From contig NZ_JAEEGA010000006.1 in NCBI RefSeq assembly GCF_017829975.1, forward strand, positions 124,001 through 188,000: 64,000 nucleotides of DNA, in the 5' to 3' direction. A model generated the notes under the pieces. It saw only the letters and a list, made by a program, of their open reading frames with translations, was not told the DNA's origin and made no database searches. A program made the translations under genes and the position numbers. This DNA comes from Vagococcus allomyrinae (lineage in GTDB: Bacteria > Bacillota > Bacilli > Lactobacillales > Vagococcaceae). Each line of letters opens with the position of its first letter. Positions within the stretch are counted from its first letter, which is position 1. Below are positions 25,735 to 35,291 of this stretch, one piece after another.

Positions 25735-26787
25735 ATGACGAAAAAGAATCGCATTTATCTATATGTTGCCTTGTTAATTGGGGGTGGCGTTTTATTTAAC
25801 GAGTTGCGAAAAATAAGTATCGCTGACCTCTTGCAGGAACTGACAGAATTAAAATTTTCTTGGCTCTTAGTGGCCATCGGTTGCATGTTGTTGCACTGGT
25901 CGATTGAAGGGAAAATTATTCAAGGCCTTTTAAAACGTCAGCAAGGTGATTTTAGTTTTAAAAATGCGGTTAGAATTCCATTGATCGAGCATCTTTTTAA
26001 CGCGATTACCCCTTTTTCATCAGGTGGACAACCAGCTCAATTGTTAGCTTTGGTTAAATCTGGCGTTGATCCTGGCGTAAGTGGTTCAGTTTGCTTGATG
26101 AAGTTTGTCGTTTATCAAGTTATGATTGTGTTGAATTTTGTGGCCTGTATTATTTTTGGTTTTCGTCTGATTTCCCACGAGTTAGCCGAACTTTCTTATT
26201 TTGTTATGTTGGGGTTTTTGATTAATGTGGTGGTGGTCGTCAGTTTGTTGATGCTGATGTACTGTTATCCCATGACTAACGCCATTGTTAAATTCGTAAT
26301 GGGGATTATTAAGAAATTTGTTCGGGGGCCTCGAGGAGAAGCTCTTGAGTTGTCTGTATTTGAGAAAATGACGAATTTTTATGAAGAGAGTCAGTATATG
26401 CGTCGTGAAAAAAGTGTTATGCGCCGAACCTTTGCCTTGACTTTTGCTCAGTTGGTTTGCTACTACGTAGTTCCTTATTTTATCTTGCTGAGTTTAGGTG
26501 TCAGTCAAGTGGATGTGTTACAGATCGTCATTTTTCACGCCTTTATCATTTTAATCATCTCCCTCTTTCCCGTTCCTGGTGGGACTGGTGGGGCTGAATA
26601 CAGCTTTACCCTGTTGTTTGGCAGTTTTATTGCTGTCACGAGTAAATTGGTGGTGGCGATCGTTTTATGGCGAATTGTGACTCATTATATTGGTATCTTA
26701 TTAGGAATGCTTGCTCTGTTTGTTGAACCTGATTTACCGAAAGCCAAAATAGCTCTTGTAAAAAAATCAGCACCGGAATTAATGTAA
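25735..26787 (+). CDS. Flippase-like membrane protein (YbhN/AglD, UPF0104)
   Basis: Polytopic membrane protein of 350 aa with about eight hydrophobic segments, belonging to the lysylphosphatidylglycerol-synthase transmembrane family. The block FSSGGQPAQLLAL (about residues 88-100) and FPVPGGTGGAEYSF near the C-terminus are hallmarks. It lies 20 bp after the glucosyltransferase gene, so a role in glycolipid or lipoteichoic acid assembly is plausible, as for LafC in Listeria; this is inference. Confidence 0.82.
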   Translation: MTKKNRIYLYVALLIGGGVLFNELRKISIADLLQELTELKFSWLLVAIGCMLLHWSIEGKIIQGLLKRQQGDFSFKNAVRIPLIEHLFNAITPFSSGGQPAQLLALVKSGVDPGVSGSVCLMKFVVYQVMIVLNFVACIIFGFRLISHELAELSYFVMLGFLINVVVVVSLLMLMYCYPMTNAIVKFVMGIIKKFVRGPRGEALELSVFEKMTNFYEESQYMRREKSVMRRTFALTFAQLVCYYVVPYFILLSLGVSQVDVLQIVIFHAFIILIISLFPVPGGTGGAEYSFTLLFGSFIAVTSKLVVAIVLWRIVTHYIGILLGMLALFVEPDLPKAKIALVKKSAPELM

Positions 26788-26794
26788 GACAGCT

Positions 26795-26852
26795 AAGCTC
26801 TTTAAGTGTTAGACTATTTTCTAACCTTAGAGAGCTTTTCTGGCTTTTTTTA
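26795..26852 (+). terminator. Terminator after the glycolipid operon
   Basis: AAGCTCT...AGAGCTT with inner CTTAAG-like and GTTAG/CTAAC pairs, followed by T runs. Confidence 0.75.
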
Positions 26853-26910
26853 TTGGTAATGAAAGAGAGGAAGAGTATAATAGGTTTATGAGTAGTAGTG
26901 TGTTAGGGCT

Positions 26911-26924
26911 ACGGCCGTAGGTGA
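26911..26924. repeat. Perfect 12-bp palindrome CTACGGCCGTAG
   Basis: A GC-rich perfect palindrome in an AT-rich intergenic region, 55 bp before the dehydrogenase start; possible operator. Confidence 0.35.
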
Positions 26925-26978
26925 GACAGTCATCGGCTGAGATCCTGATCAAAAGTGTTAAACAAGGAGGATTTGTCT

Positions 26979-27860
26979 ATGAAAACAATTGGATTTATTG
27001 GAACAGGTGTTATGGGAGCTTCTGTCGTTAAGCATTTGCTAAAGGCTGGTTATGAACTGAATGTTTATAATCGTACTAAGACCAAAACAGACGCATTGAT
27101 AGCTCTAGGAGCTGTTTGGCAAGAGAACCCTCGAGAAGTCGCTGCTAAAAGTGAGGTGGTTTTTACCATGGTTGGCTATCCGTCTGACGTGGAAGAAACA
27201 TACTATGGTCCTCTTGGCATTTTTTCTACTGATGTGACAGGCAAGGTCTTGGTCGATATGACAACGAGTACCCCCTCATTGGCGATTAAAATCGCTGATA
27301 CGGCCCGCGAAAAAGGGATTACTAGTTTGGATGCTCCAGTATCAGGTGGTGACTTAGGCGCTCAGAATGGCACATTAACAACGATGGTTGGTGGTGATCG
27401 CAACAGTTATGAGCAACTTGTCCCAATTTTTGAGGTTTTTAGTGCGAAAGTCAATCATCAAGGAGCGGCTGGCGCCGGCCAACATACGAAGATGGCCAAT
27501 CAAATTATGATTGCGGGCACGATGACAGGAATGACGGAGCTTTTAGTGTATGCTGAAAAGGCTGGTTTAGAATTGGCAAAAGTTCTGGATACTGTTGGTG
27601 GTGGTAGTGCAGCAAATTGGTCTTTGACGAATTATGGTCCACGAATTCTTCGAGAGGATTTTAGTCCTGGTTTTTTTGCAAAGCACTTTCTCAAGGATTT
27701 GAAAATTGCTTTAGATGAGTCGGCAAGAATGGGAATAGCGCTGCCTGCGACTGAAAGAGCGAAAGAACTTTATGAAAAGCTGACAGAACAGGGCTTTGAG
27801 AATGATGGAACGCAAGCGTTGATTAAGCTGTGGTGGCCGACTGGAAAGCCTCAAGATTAA
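26979..27860 (+). CDS. NAD(P)-dependent beta-hydroxyacid dehydrogenase family protein
   Basis: Oxidoreductase of the 3-hydroxyisobutyrate dehydrogenase family, 293 aa. The Rossmann motif is GFIGTGVMGASVV (about residues 5-17); the substrate-binding DAPVSGGDLGAQNGTL block and the catalytic Lys in KMANQIMIAG follow in the expected order. ATG 26979 follows AAGGAGG (26964-26970). The substrate is uncertain: glyoxylate/succinic semialdehyde reductases and tartronate semialdehyde reductases share this fold. It is transcribed alone. Confidence 0.88.
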   Translation: MKTIGFIGTGVMGASVVKHLLKAGYELNVYNRTKTKTDALIALGAVWQENPREVAAKSEVVFTMVGYPSDVEETYYGPLGIFSTDVTGKVLVDMTTSTPSLAIKIADTAREKGITSLDAPVSGGDLGAQNGTLTTMVGGDRNSYEQLVPIFEVFSAKVNHQGAAGAGQHTKMANQIMIAGTMTGMTELLVYAEKAGLELAKVLDTVGGGSAANWSLTNYGPRILREDFSPGFFAKHFLKDLKIALDESARMGIALPATERAKELYEKLTEQGFENDGTQALIKLWWPTGKPQD

Positions 27861-27980
27861 AATTCAATTAAGAGTTAGAAAAAATTAAAAAAAAACTGAA
27901 AAATATGGTTATTTTCGGTGCATATACTAACGTAGTCTGATACAATGTAACAGAAAGTGAAATTGAAGGAGGCTTGCCCT

Positions 27981-28220
27981 ATGAAACATTCACAATTGGT
28001 TGCGATTATCAAAAGATTGGAAGCCATGATTGAAGCGTCTGCGACTGATAAAGAAATTCAAGTTCGCCGTTTCGAACGTGAAGGAAATGAACGATGTATT
28101 GTTACTTATGACTCAGCAAACGAGATGTTTGAATTAACGGAATCTGATACCCAACAAGTATATCAGTTTGATGATATTGATTTAGTTGCGATAGAGATTT
28201 ATGAGTTACTACAAGCCTAA
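27981..28220 (+). CDS. YkuJ-like (DUF1797) protein
   Basis: A small acidic protein of 79 aa that I recognise as the DUF1797/YkuJ family of Firmicutes; function unknown. It begins MKHSQLVAIIKRLEAM. AAGGAGG lies eight bases before ATG 27981. A -10-like TACAAT lies at 27941-27946, and a strong terminator follows, so it is a single-gene unit. Confidence 0.8.
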   Translation: MKHSQLVAIIKRLEAMIEASATDKEIQVRRFEREGNERCIVTYDSANEMFELTESDTQQVYQFDDIDLVAIEIYELLQA

Positions 28221-28234
28221 TAAGGACATAAACC

Positions 28235-28268
28235 AACTCAAGAAGATAATTTATCTTCTTGAGTTTTT
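28235..28268 (+). terminator. Terminator
   Basis: AACTCAAGAAGAT pairs with ATCTTCTTGAGTT (13 bp), followed by Ts. Confidence 0.92.
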
Positions 28269-28376
28269 ATATACCTGATAATCGGTTATGTCTCGTGAAG
28301 TAAGAGTGGCTATGGTAAAATGGGTTAAAGGGCCAAAAAGTAATTTGTGGTCATTGATGAGGAAAAGGAGAAAATT

Positions 28377-29387
28377 ATGACAAGTAAAAGGTGGATAGCA
28401 ATTGGCATCGCGTTAGGGTTGTTCTTACTTTGGATGCTGGTGCCTTCAGCAAACGAAGAGGTGTCAGTTGACGAATTATTAGGAACTAACGGAATAACAG
28501 AGGAAGTCGTAAGTCAGAGAGGGGAAGAAAAGATTGCTTTACTGGAGATAGATGGTACGATTGCCGCTAGTTCTGGTGACTCATTGTTCGCTTCTGCTGG
28601 TTATAATCACCAATTTTTTATGGCACAATTAGATGAGATTGCCAATGATGAGTTGGTCAAGGGGATTTTGTTAGAAGTTAATTCTCCAGGTGGTGGGGTT
28701 TATGAAAGTGCTGAAATTGCTAGAGCTATTAAAGCCATTCAAGAAGATCGTGAGATTCCCTTTTACGTTTCCATGAAAAATATGGCAGCTAGTGGTGGTT
28801 ATTATGTTTCGGCCAGTGCAGATAAGATCTATGCAGCTGACGAGACCATGACCGGGTCGATTGGTGTGATTATGTCTGGGCTTAATATGTCGGGATTGAT
28901 GGATAAGCTGGGAATTTCTGATGAGACGGTTAAGAGTGGTGAATTGAAAGATGTTGGGTCGACAACTCGTAAGTGGACAGAAAAAGATCGTCAAGTGTTA
29001 CAGGAGATGATTGATAGTTCTTATGGCAGATTTGTTGATATTGTGGCGGAAGGACGTCATATGCCGGAAGAAAAGGTTCGTGAGATTGCTGATGGTCGGA
29101 TTTACGATGGCGTTCAAGCTAAGGAAAATGGGTTAGTGGATGAGCTTGGCTTTCCTGAAGATGCTATGGCGGCTTTACAATCGGAGAATCGCTTAAAAAA
29201 CGCTTCTATTATCCAATATCAACTGCCTCGCTCATTTGCTGATACGTTTGCCAGTTCGTGGTTAGGTACCAGGGTTAACGGACTTTTAGGGCAAAAGAAC
29301 ACGCAAGCAGACGCTTTATCAAAAGTTCTTAATAGTTTTAGTTCTGAAGAAGCACCACGAATGATGTATTTATACGGAGGTGAGTAA
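28377..29387 (+). CDS. sppA: Signal peptide peptidase SppA
   Basis: Membrane-bound serine protease that degrades leftover signal peptides; 336 aa. One N-terminal membrane helix lies at about residues 4-22. The nucleophile is Ser139 (NMAASGGYY) and the general base Lys191 (SGELKDVGS). The 52-residue gap equals that in B. subtilis SppA. ATG 28377 follows AAAGGAG by six bases. The following RDD protein gene begins one base past its stop, with its ribosome binding site inside sppA, so the two are coupled. Confidence 0.93.
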   Translation: MTSKRWIAIGIALGLFLLWMLVPSANEEVSVDELLGTNGITEEVVSQRGEEKIALLEIDGTIAASSGDSLFASAGYNHQFFMAQLDEIANDELVKGILLEVNSPGGGVYESAEIARAIKAIQEDREIPFYVSMKNMAASGGYYVSASADKIYAADETMTGSIGVIMSGLNMSGLMDKLGISDETVKSGELKDVGSTTRKWTEKDRQVLQEMIDSSYGRFVDIVAEGRHMPEEKVREIADGRIYDGVQAKENGLVDELGFPEDAMAALQSENRLKNASIIQYQLPRSFADTFASSWLGTRVNGLLGQKNTQADALSKVLNSFSSEEAPRMMYLYGGE

Positions 29388-29388
29388 T

Positions 29389-30183
29389 ATGACGGAACAA
29401 AAGTATGTGGAAGATCCCCAAGAAGAAAAGGAACAACCAGAAAAGGTCGACTTTCCTTCGGAAGATAACTTGGCGGAGTGGCAGGCTGAAAAAATGGCAC
29501 GGGAGTCACAGAATGAACGTCAGGAGCTACCTGAAACGGATGGCACTTCAGCAGAACGTGATGAACCTAAGCCCTTGCCTAAGAAAGTTGAAAAGAATGC
29601 GGCAGATTTTTTAATACAAAACAGAGGGAAACGTGAAGAACAGCAATATAGTCAAGCGGAAAAAGCGGACAATCAAAAGAGTTGGCAACGATTTATTGAG
29701 CCGCCTCAGCGTCAACGAGCTTATCATCATTTTCCCCATTATTTTTACGCTGGTTTTTGGATTAGGGCATTTGCTTTTTTGGTTGATATCTTGTGTATTA
29801 GTTTAATTTCCAGTATATTACTGAATGGTATTTTAAGTTTTGTCGGATTAAAAGCAGGTGGAAATTTGACGCCTTACGGTTTGTTAAGTTTGGCGATTTA
29901 CTTGGGTTACTTTGTTTTGATGACTAAGTTTACTAATGGCCAGACCATAGGGAAAATGATTTTTGGGATTCAAGTGGTCTGCTTTAAAGAGGAAAATCTC
30001 AGTTGGGCAACCGTCTTAGTTCGTGAAGGGGCATGCCGTTTTATTTTGAAATCAGGTTTAGGTTTAATAGGCTATCTACCAGCTGCTTTTACGCCTACTA
30101 AACAACACCTAGGGGATTTTTTGAGTGATACAAGTGTGGTTACGTTAAATAGTATTAAGGCGTATAACGGTGTTAAGTTTTAG
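29389..30183 (+). CDS. RDD family membrane protein
   Basis: A 264-aa protein with a ~110-residue charged cytoplasmic N-terminus rich in Glu, Lys and Gln, then a C-terminal RDD domain with three or four membrane segments (FWIRAFAFLVDILCISL opens it, with Arg and Asp at the family positions; GQTIGKMIFGIQVV follows). ATG 29389 follows GGAGGTGA (29376-29383) at the end of sppA. The molecular role of RDD proteins is unclear; linkage with sppA recurs in Lactobacillales. Confidence 0.83.
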   Translation: MTEQKYVEDPQEEKEQPEKVDFPSEDNLAEWQAEKMARESQNERQELPETDGTSAERDEPKPLPKKVEKNAADFLIQNRGKREEQQYSQAEKADNQKSWQRFIEPPQRQRAYHHFPHYFYAGFWIRAFAFLVDILCISLISSILLNGILSFVGLKAGGNLTPYGLLSLAIYLGYFVLMTKFTNGQTIGKMIFGIQVVCFKEENLSWATVLVREGACRFILKSGLGLIGYLPAAFTPTKQHLGDFLSDTSVVTLNSIKAYNGVKF

Positions 30184-30207
30184 AAAACAGATCGAGGATG
30201 TGATGAA

Positions 30208-31137
30208 GTGAATGAGCCAATTGACTTTCCGTTGAATTTTGACCGTTACATGGAGATGGGGCAACTTGCTTTGGCTGACGGGTTGTTAGATGAGGCCTTA
30301 TTAAACTTCGAAAATGCTTATAATTTACAAGAGGATTTTCAAGCCAATCGTTCCCTTGTGTCGGTTTTAATGGCTCGAAGTGAGTTTTTTGAAGCGAAGA
30401 AGATTGCTGATGAAATGAAAGCTGATTATCTAGGAGATGCCGAGAATTTTCTACTCTACCTGACTCTGTTGGCTGGAACTCAATTTTTTATACAAGGACG
30501 AAAATTAGTGAGACATTCTGACTTTTCAGATGATGTTAAAGAAAGCTGTTTAGCGGAGTTGGAACAAGGGGAGCATTTTTTTCGCAAGTTCCAAAGGAGA
30601 GAATTAGTTGAACGACAAGCTTTAGCTCTAGAGTTGAGTTGCGCTTCATTTTACCAACAAGGGAAGCAGTTACGGGCTTTGGAACGCTTGCCTCAAACAG
30701 AGTATATAGAGATTGCTAAAAAATTGATTGATGAGGCTGATTTGCCTTTGTTGTTAAATAATGGGTTGATTGAAACCTTGGTTGAGCTAGGGTGTCAGGT
30801 AACAGTTGACAGTCAAACGATCAATGGCCGTCAAACGATTAATTTGGCTGAGTTAATGCCGATCAATCAGCAGAAAAGTTATCTCGCCTGCTTGAAACAG
30901 CTTCAACTTCAACTGGAAAATAATGACTCTGAATTGAGTCAATCTTTGCGCGAGGAATTGCGTTTACAATTTATTCTGTTATATCCTCTAGGAGATCAGC
31001 TTATCAACGATCCTGGGACTTGGATTGAGCTTTTTTTGGCCAGTTATTTTGATAATGAGCTTAAAGAGGATCATGAAATGGCCTATTTGGATCTTCAAAG
31101 ACGGCTTAGACAGGAACTTGCTTCTTTGGTTATTTAA
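30208..31137 (+). CDS. Hypothetical protein with TPR-like helices
   Basis: A soluble, acidic protein of 309 aa, mostly helical. The N-terminal ~70 residues (YMEMGQLALADGLLDEALLNF...) read like two tetratricopeptide repeats; the rest is Leu/Gln/Glu-rich. There is no catalytic motif. It starts with GTG 30208, 24 bp after the RDD gene, and precedes tig. I do not recognise a named family; a chaperone-associated or scaffold role is only a guess. Confidence 0.7.
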   Translation: MNEPIDFPLNFDRYMEMGQLALADGLLDEALLNFENAYNLQEDFQANRSLVSVLMARSEFFEAKKIADEMKADYLGDAENFLLYLTLLAGTQFFIQGRKLVRHSDFSDDVKESCLAELEQGEHFFRKFQRRELVERQALALELSCASFYQQGKQLRALERLPQTEYIEIAKKLIDEADLPLLLNNGLIETLVELGCQVTVDSQTINGRQTINLAELMPINQQKSYLACLKQLQLQLENNDSELSQSLREELRLQFILLYPLGDQLINDPGTWIELFLASYFDNELKEDHEMAYLDLQRRLRQELASLVI

Positions 31138-31172
31138 ACCGAGTATTAATCCAAGGAAATCGGGGATAAATG

Positions 31173-31201
31173 TTTACAAGTAAAGGTTGATAGTGTATTA
31201 T
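31173..31201 (+). promoter_or_regulatory. tig promoter
   Basis: TTTACA (31173-31178), 17-bp spacer, TATTAT (31196-31201). Confidence 0.65.
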
Positions 31202-31259
31202 TGTAAGGTATGCAATTGATAGAATGATTAAAATTAGATATTCTGGAGGGAATTATTAG

Positions 31260-32543
31260 ATGACAGCCAAGTGGGAAAAGAAAGGCACCAATGATGGTGT
31301 ATTAACATTTGAAATCGACAAAGATACTGTTGCAAAAGAATTAACAACAACTTTTAATAAAGTGAAGAAAAACCTTAGTGCACCAGGTTTCCGTAAAGGA
31401 AAAATTTCTCGTCAGCTATTTAACAAAATGTATGGCGAAGCGTCACTATATGAAGATACTTTAAATGCATTATTACCTAAAGCTTATGATGCTGCGGTTA
31501 TCGAAGCTGGGATCGATCCAGTTGCTCAACCTAAAATTGACATTGAAAGCATGGAAGCTAACTCTGATTGGGTTATTACGGCTGAAGTTATCGTTAAACC
31601 TGAAGTTAAATTAGGTGAATATAAAAATCTAACAGTTGAAAAGCAAGATCGCGAAGTCACTGAAGAAGAAGTAGAAGCAGCGATTAAAGCTAAGCAAGAA
31701 TCTTTAGCTGAATTAGTGATTAAAGAAACAGAACCTGCTGTTAACGGTGACACAGTGGTGATCGATTATAAAGGAATGAAAGACGGCGTGGCCTTCGATG
31801 GCGGAACGGCTGATAATCATTCGTTAGAATTAGGTTCTAACTCATTCATCCCAGGTTTTGAAGAACAATTAGTTGGAGCCAAAGCTGGTGATGAAGTAGA
31901 AGTTAAAGTAACCTTCCCAGAAGAATATCATTCAGAAGACTTAGCGGGTGCGGAAGCAATCTTTGAAGTGAAAGTTCATGAAGTAAAAGGGAAAGAATTA
32001 CCTGAACTTGATGATGAATTTGCTAAAGACGCGGATGAAGAAGTTGAAACATTAGCTGAATTGAAAGAAAAAATCCGTAAAGAGCTAGAAGAAAGTAAAG
32101 AAAAGGCTGCTGAAGAAGCCGTACATGAGTTAGCTATGCAGCAAGCAGTTGCCAATGCGGAAATCGTTGATTTACCACATGAAATGGTTCATGATGAAGT
32201 TCACCGCTCAATGGATGAATTCTTAAATAACATGCAACGTCAAGGGATTGCGCCTGACATGTACTATCAATTAACGGGTACAACAGAAGCTGATCTACAT
32301 ACTCAATTTGAAGGTGAAGCTGAAACTCGCGTGAAGACAAACCTAGTGATTGAAGCAGTTTCAAAAGTTGAAGACTTTGAAGCAACTGATGAAGACATTC
32401 AAAAAGAGCTTGAAACATTAGCTGAATCTTACAACATGGAAATTGATGCAGTTCGCAAAGTGTTAACAGATGATATGTTAAAACACGACATTGTGCTGAA
32501 AAAAGCCTTAGACGTTATTACGGAAACGGCTAAAGAAGCTTAA
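31260..32543 (+). CDS. tig: Trigger factor
   Basis: Ribosome-bound chaperone and peptidyl-prolyl isomerase, 427 aa. The ribosome-binding loop GFRKGKISR lies at about residues 43-51, the FKBP-type isomerase domain is at about 150-245 ([25 protein letters not shown]), and the helical C-terminal chaperone domain completes it. GGAGGG precedes the ATG. Codon use suggests high expression. It precedes clpX, as in many Firmicutes, but has its own terminator. Confidence 0.97.
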   Translation: MTAKWEKKGTNDGVLTFEIDKDTVAKELTTTFNKVKKNLSAPGFRKGKISRQLFNKMYGEASLYEDTLNALLPKAYDAAVIEAGIDPVAQPKIDIESMEANSDWVITAEVIVKPEVKLGEYKNLTVEKQDREVTEEEVEAAIKAKQESLAELVIKETEPAVNGDTVVIDYKGMKDGVAFDGGTADNHSLELGSNSFIPGFEEQLVGAKAGDEVEVKVTFPEEYHSEDLAGAEAIFEVKVHEVKGKELPELDDEFAKDADEEVETLAELKEKIRKELEESKEKAAEEAVHELAMQQAVANAEIVDLPHEMVHDEVHRSMDEFLNNMQRQGIAPDMYYQLTGTTEADLHTQFEGEAETRVKTNLVIEAVSKVEDFEATDEDIQKELETLAESYNMEIDAVRKVLTDDMLKHDIVLKKALDVITETAKEA

Positions 32544-32558
32544 TTTAGGCTGGAAACG

Positions 32559-32590
32559 TAAAAGAGCGAAGGATTTCCTTTGCTCTTTTA
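32559..32590 (+). terminator. tig terminator
   Basis: TAAAAGAGC and GCTCTTTTA close a long stem with inner AAGG/CCTT pairs. Confidence 0.85.
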
Positions 32591-32659
32591 GTCTCTTTAA
32601 TCAATATTATTCACAAGATAGCGATTAGTGTGTTAAGATAAGTAAAATTGCTAAAAATT

Positions 32660-32694
32660 GTAAAAAGAGGACCTTATTTAAGGAACCTTTTTAC
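32660..32694 (+). promoter_or_regulatory. Hairpin in the clpX 5' region
   Basis: GTAAAAAG-GG pairs with CCTTTTTAC with a nested CCTT/AAGG. It ends ten bases before the clpX Shine-Dalgarno AGGAGG (32705-32710). It may modulate translation or be a processing site. Confidence 0.4.
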
Positions 32695-32716
32695 GCAACC
32701 TATTAGGAGGGTTATT

Positions 32717-33960
32717 ATGTACGATAATACGGACGATAATGGTTCGGTTCGTTGCTCATTCTGTGGGAAATCTCAAGAAGAAGTTAAAAAAATCGTAGCT
32801 GGACCAGGAGTCTACATTTGTAATGAGTGTATTGATTTGTGTAAAGATATTATTGATGAAGAGTTTCATGAAGATGCTGTTCACGATTTCTTAGATGTTC
32901 CTAAACCAAACGAGATTTTGAATGCTCTGGATGAGTATGTCATTGGTCAAGATCGTGCCAAGAAAGTTCTTTCAGTGGCCGTTTATAATCATTATAAGCG
33001 AGTCGGCAATATGGAAGAAGTCGAAGATGGTGTTGAATTACAAAAGAGTAATATCTGTTTAATTGGGCCTACGGGCTCTGGGAAGACCTTTTTAGCTCAA
33101 ACATTGGCTAGGACATTAAATGTGCCATTCGCCATTGCAGATGCTACAAGCTTAACGGAAGCAGGTTATGTGGGAGAAGATGTGGAGAACATCCTCTTGA
33201 AATTACTTCAATCAGCAGATTTTAATGTTGAACGTGCTGAAAAGGGAATTATCTATATTGATGAAATTGATAAGATTGCTCGTAAGAGTGAAAATGTGTC
33301 AATTACTCGTGATGTTTCTGGTGAAGGGGTTCAACAAGCTTTACTGAAAATTTTAGAGGGAACAGTTGCCAGCGTGCCACCTCAAGGTGGGCGTAAACAT
33401 CCGCAACAGGAGTTTATTCAAATCGATACGACGAATATTCTCTTTATCGTTGGTGGTGCGTTTGATGGCATTGAAAACATTGTCAAAGAACGTTTAGGCG
33501 ATAAAGTGATTGGTTTTGGTAAATCTAATTCTAAATTAGATGACAACAAGAGTTTGATGCAGGAAATTATTCCTGAAGACTTGTTGAAATTCGGTTTGAT
33601 TCCAGAGTTTATTGGCCGATTACCGGTAACCGCGGCGTTGGAAAAATTAACAGTAGACGATTTAGTTAGAATTTTAACTGAGCCTAAAAATGCTTTGGTG
33701 AAGCAGTATAAAAAATTACTTGCTTTGGACCATGCTGATTTAGAGTTTCAAACGGAAGCTTTACAGGCGATTGCCAATCAGGCGATCGAACGAAACACTG
33801 GAGCTCGTGGGTTGCGTTCTATTATTGAGCATATCATGATGGCATCATGTATGAAATTCCGATGCGCGAAGATATCCAAAAGGTTATCGTCACAGAAGAT
33901 ACCGTTAAAAATGACGCCAATCCAACCTTGGTTTTGGAAGATGATAAAAAAGTGAGTTAG
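32717..33960 (+). pseudogene. clpX: clpX with a -1 frameshift near the 3' end
   Basis: AAA+ unfoldase partner of ClpP. Codons 1-375 are canonical: zinc finger C13, C16, C35, C38; Walker A GPTGSGKT; Walker [12 protein letters not shown]; a pore loop GYVGED; sensor GARGLRS. At 33842-33846 the expected Asp-Val codons (GAT GTC) read GCATC, one base short. As read, the protein ends at 33955 with 37 unrelated residues. In the shifted frame ATG TAT GAA ATT CCG resumes at 33847 and runs to TAG 33958-33960, restoring the normal ClpX C-terminus. The preceding codon is also altered (IIEHIMM where IIED is usual). The bases form a near-perfect palindrome. Either ClpX is damaged in the small domain or the assembly has an error. 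Confidence 0.85.
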
Positions 33961-33969
33961 TTAATTAAT

Positions 33970-34003
33970 CAACACAAGTGCGAACTTTGTGTTGGTTTTT
34001 TTC
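33970..34003 (+). terminator. clpX terminator
   Basis: CAACACAA (33970-33977) pairs with TTGTGTTG (33988-33995), followed by seven Ts. Confidence 0.88.
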
Positions 34004-34221
34004 TTTAGAGAAAGTTTCGATACAGTTATTTTGAGGGAAGTGTTAGGCTTGACCTAACATCTCAGCTATAGGGAAGACTGGCATGAGTTGCTAATTTGTA
34101 ATATTAATCGTCTAGTTAGTTAGCTTGAATTATGGTAAAATGAATAGTGGAATAGTAGCAGATCGATTAAGATGACTCGTGAGATTGGGGCATTGCGACA
34201 GTCGGAGTAGGGAGTGGAAAG

Positions 34222-34818
34222 ATGAAAGTACACAATGCAGAAATATTAATTAGTGCGGTTTCGCCTAAACAATACCCAGAAACAGATCTGCCGGAAATCG
34301 CGTTAGCGGGACGGTCAAATGTTGGGAAGTCATCATTTATTAATACCTTGATTAACCGGAAAAATTTAGCGCGGACATCAAGTAAACCGGGAAAAACACA
34401 GACGTTGAATTTTTATTTAATTGAAGATATTTTTCGTTTTGTAGATGTTCCTGGTTATGGATATGCGAAGGTATCCAAAACGGAGCGGGCTAAATGGGGG
34501 GAAATGATTGAAACCTATTTGACACAGCGCAATCAGCTAAGAGCAGTGATTTGTGTGGTTGATTTAAGACATAAGCCTAGTGTTGAAGATATTCAAATGT
34601 ATCAATTTTTAAAGTTTTATCAAATCCCTGCGATTGTGGTGGCAACGAAAGCAGATAAGATCGCTCGTGGCAAATGGAATAAGCACGAGTCGATAGTTAA
34701 AAAAGCTTTAGAATTTGATAAAAGTGACGCTTTTGTGTTATTTTCTTCCGAAACCAAGATGGGGAAAGAAGAAGCTTGGAAGGCCATTGAGTTATATTTA
34801 GAATTAGAAAATGACTAG
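34222..34818 (+). CDS. engB: Ribosome biogenesis GTPase EngB (YsxC/YihA)
   Basis: Essential GTPase for 50S subunit assembly, 198 aa. G1 is GRSNVGKS (about residues 30-37), G2 [11 protein letters not shown]3 [10 protein letters not shown] and G4 ATKADKI. The ATG follows GGGAGTGG. It follows clpX, the common Firmicutes order, and is itself followed by a MazG-like gene after only a few bases. Confidence 0.96.
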   Translation: MKVHNAEILISAVSPKQYPETDLPEIALAGRSNVGKSSFINTLINRKNLARTSSKPGKTQTLNFYLIEDIFRFVDVPGYGYAKVSKTERAKWGEMIETYLTQRNQLRAVICVVDLRHKPSVEDIQMYQFLKFYQIPAIVVATKADKIARGKWNKHESIVKKALEFDKSDAFVLFSSETKMGKEEAWKAIELYLELEND

Positions 34819-34836
34819 AGTAGAGGGATGAGTTAC

Positions 34837-35142
34837 ATGGATTTTAATCAGTATCAATCGTTAGCTAATCGAACGCTTTATGGAAGTGAACAAGTGTTGA
34901 CTAATTGTGCCCTAGGTTTAGCAAGTGAAACTGGCGAGGTGCTAGAAGTTATTCAGAAGTATACGTTTGAGAATCATCAGCTGGACCGAGACGAACTAGT
35001 TAAGGAAATGGGCGATGTCTTGTGGTATTTATCCCAAATTGCTGAATGGGCTGATATTTCTTTTGAGGAAGTAGCAGCCACTAATATCGAAATGTTAAAG
35101 AATCGCTATCCAGATAGTTATAAGATATCTTCTAATGGGTAA
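34837..35142 (+). CDS. MazG-like nucleotide pyrophosphohydrolase
   Basis: A small all-alpha NTP pyrophosphatase-type protein, about 101 aa. The metal-binding signature is ETGE (about residues 35-38) and EMGD (about 62-65), the E-x-x-E...E-x-x-D pattern of MazG. Two in-frame starts exist: ATG 34828 abuts the AGAGGG site (34822-34827), while ATG 34837 is nine bases away and preferred. It lies 18 bp after engB and shares its transcript. Specificity within the family (house-cleaning of odd nucleotides) is not clear. Confidence 0.85.
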   Translation: MDFNQYQSLANRTLYGSEQVLTNCALGLASETGEVLEVIQKYTFENHQLDRDELVKEMGDVLWYLSQIAEWADISFEEVAATNIEMLKNRYPDSYKISSNG

Positions 35143-35149
35143 CAACTAA

Positions 35150-35192
35150 AAAAACACTTGTGTATGGCGTTGGCATAGGCAAGTGTTTTTTT
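35150..35192 (+). terminator. Terminator after the engB operon
   Basis: AAAAACACTTG pairs with CAAGTGTTTTTTT. Confidence 0.88.
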
Positions 35193-35237
35193 GAGGGAGT
35201 TTGGTAGTGGAATCAGACCATTTTTTTTTAACGAACT

Positions 35238-35280
35238 AAAAAGACTTGGTAGCCCTCGTAGGAGCAGCTGTCAAGTCTTT
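35238..35280 (-). terminator. Terminator of the surface protein gene
   Basis: AAAGACTTG/CAAGTCTTT (35240-35248 with 35272-35280), with extra Ts on the minus strand. Confidence 0.8.
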
Positions 35281-35291
35281 CCTGATATCGA

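Noticed and set aside
26924-26955. GCTGAGA and CCTGATC words before the dehydrogenase gene, resembling a TPP riboswitch
   Set aside because: The words are only about one base apart and the remaining TPP consensus segments are missing.
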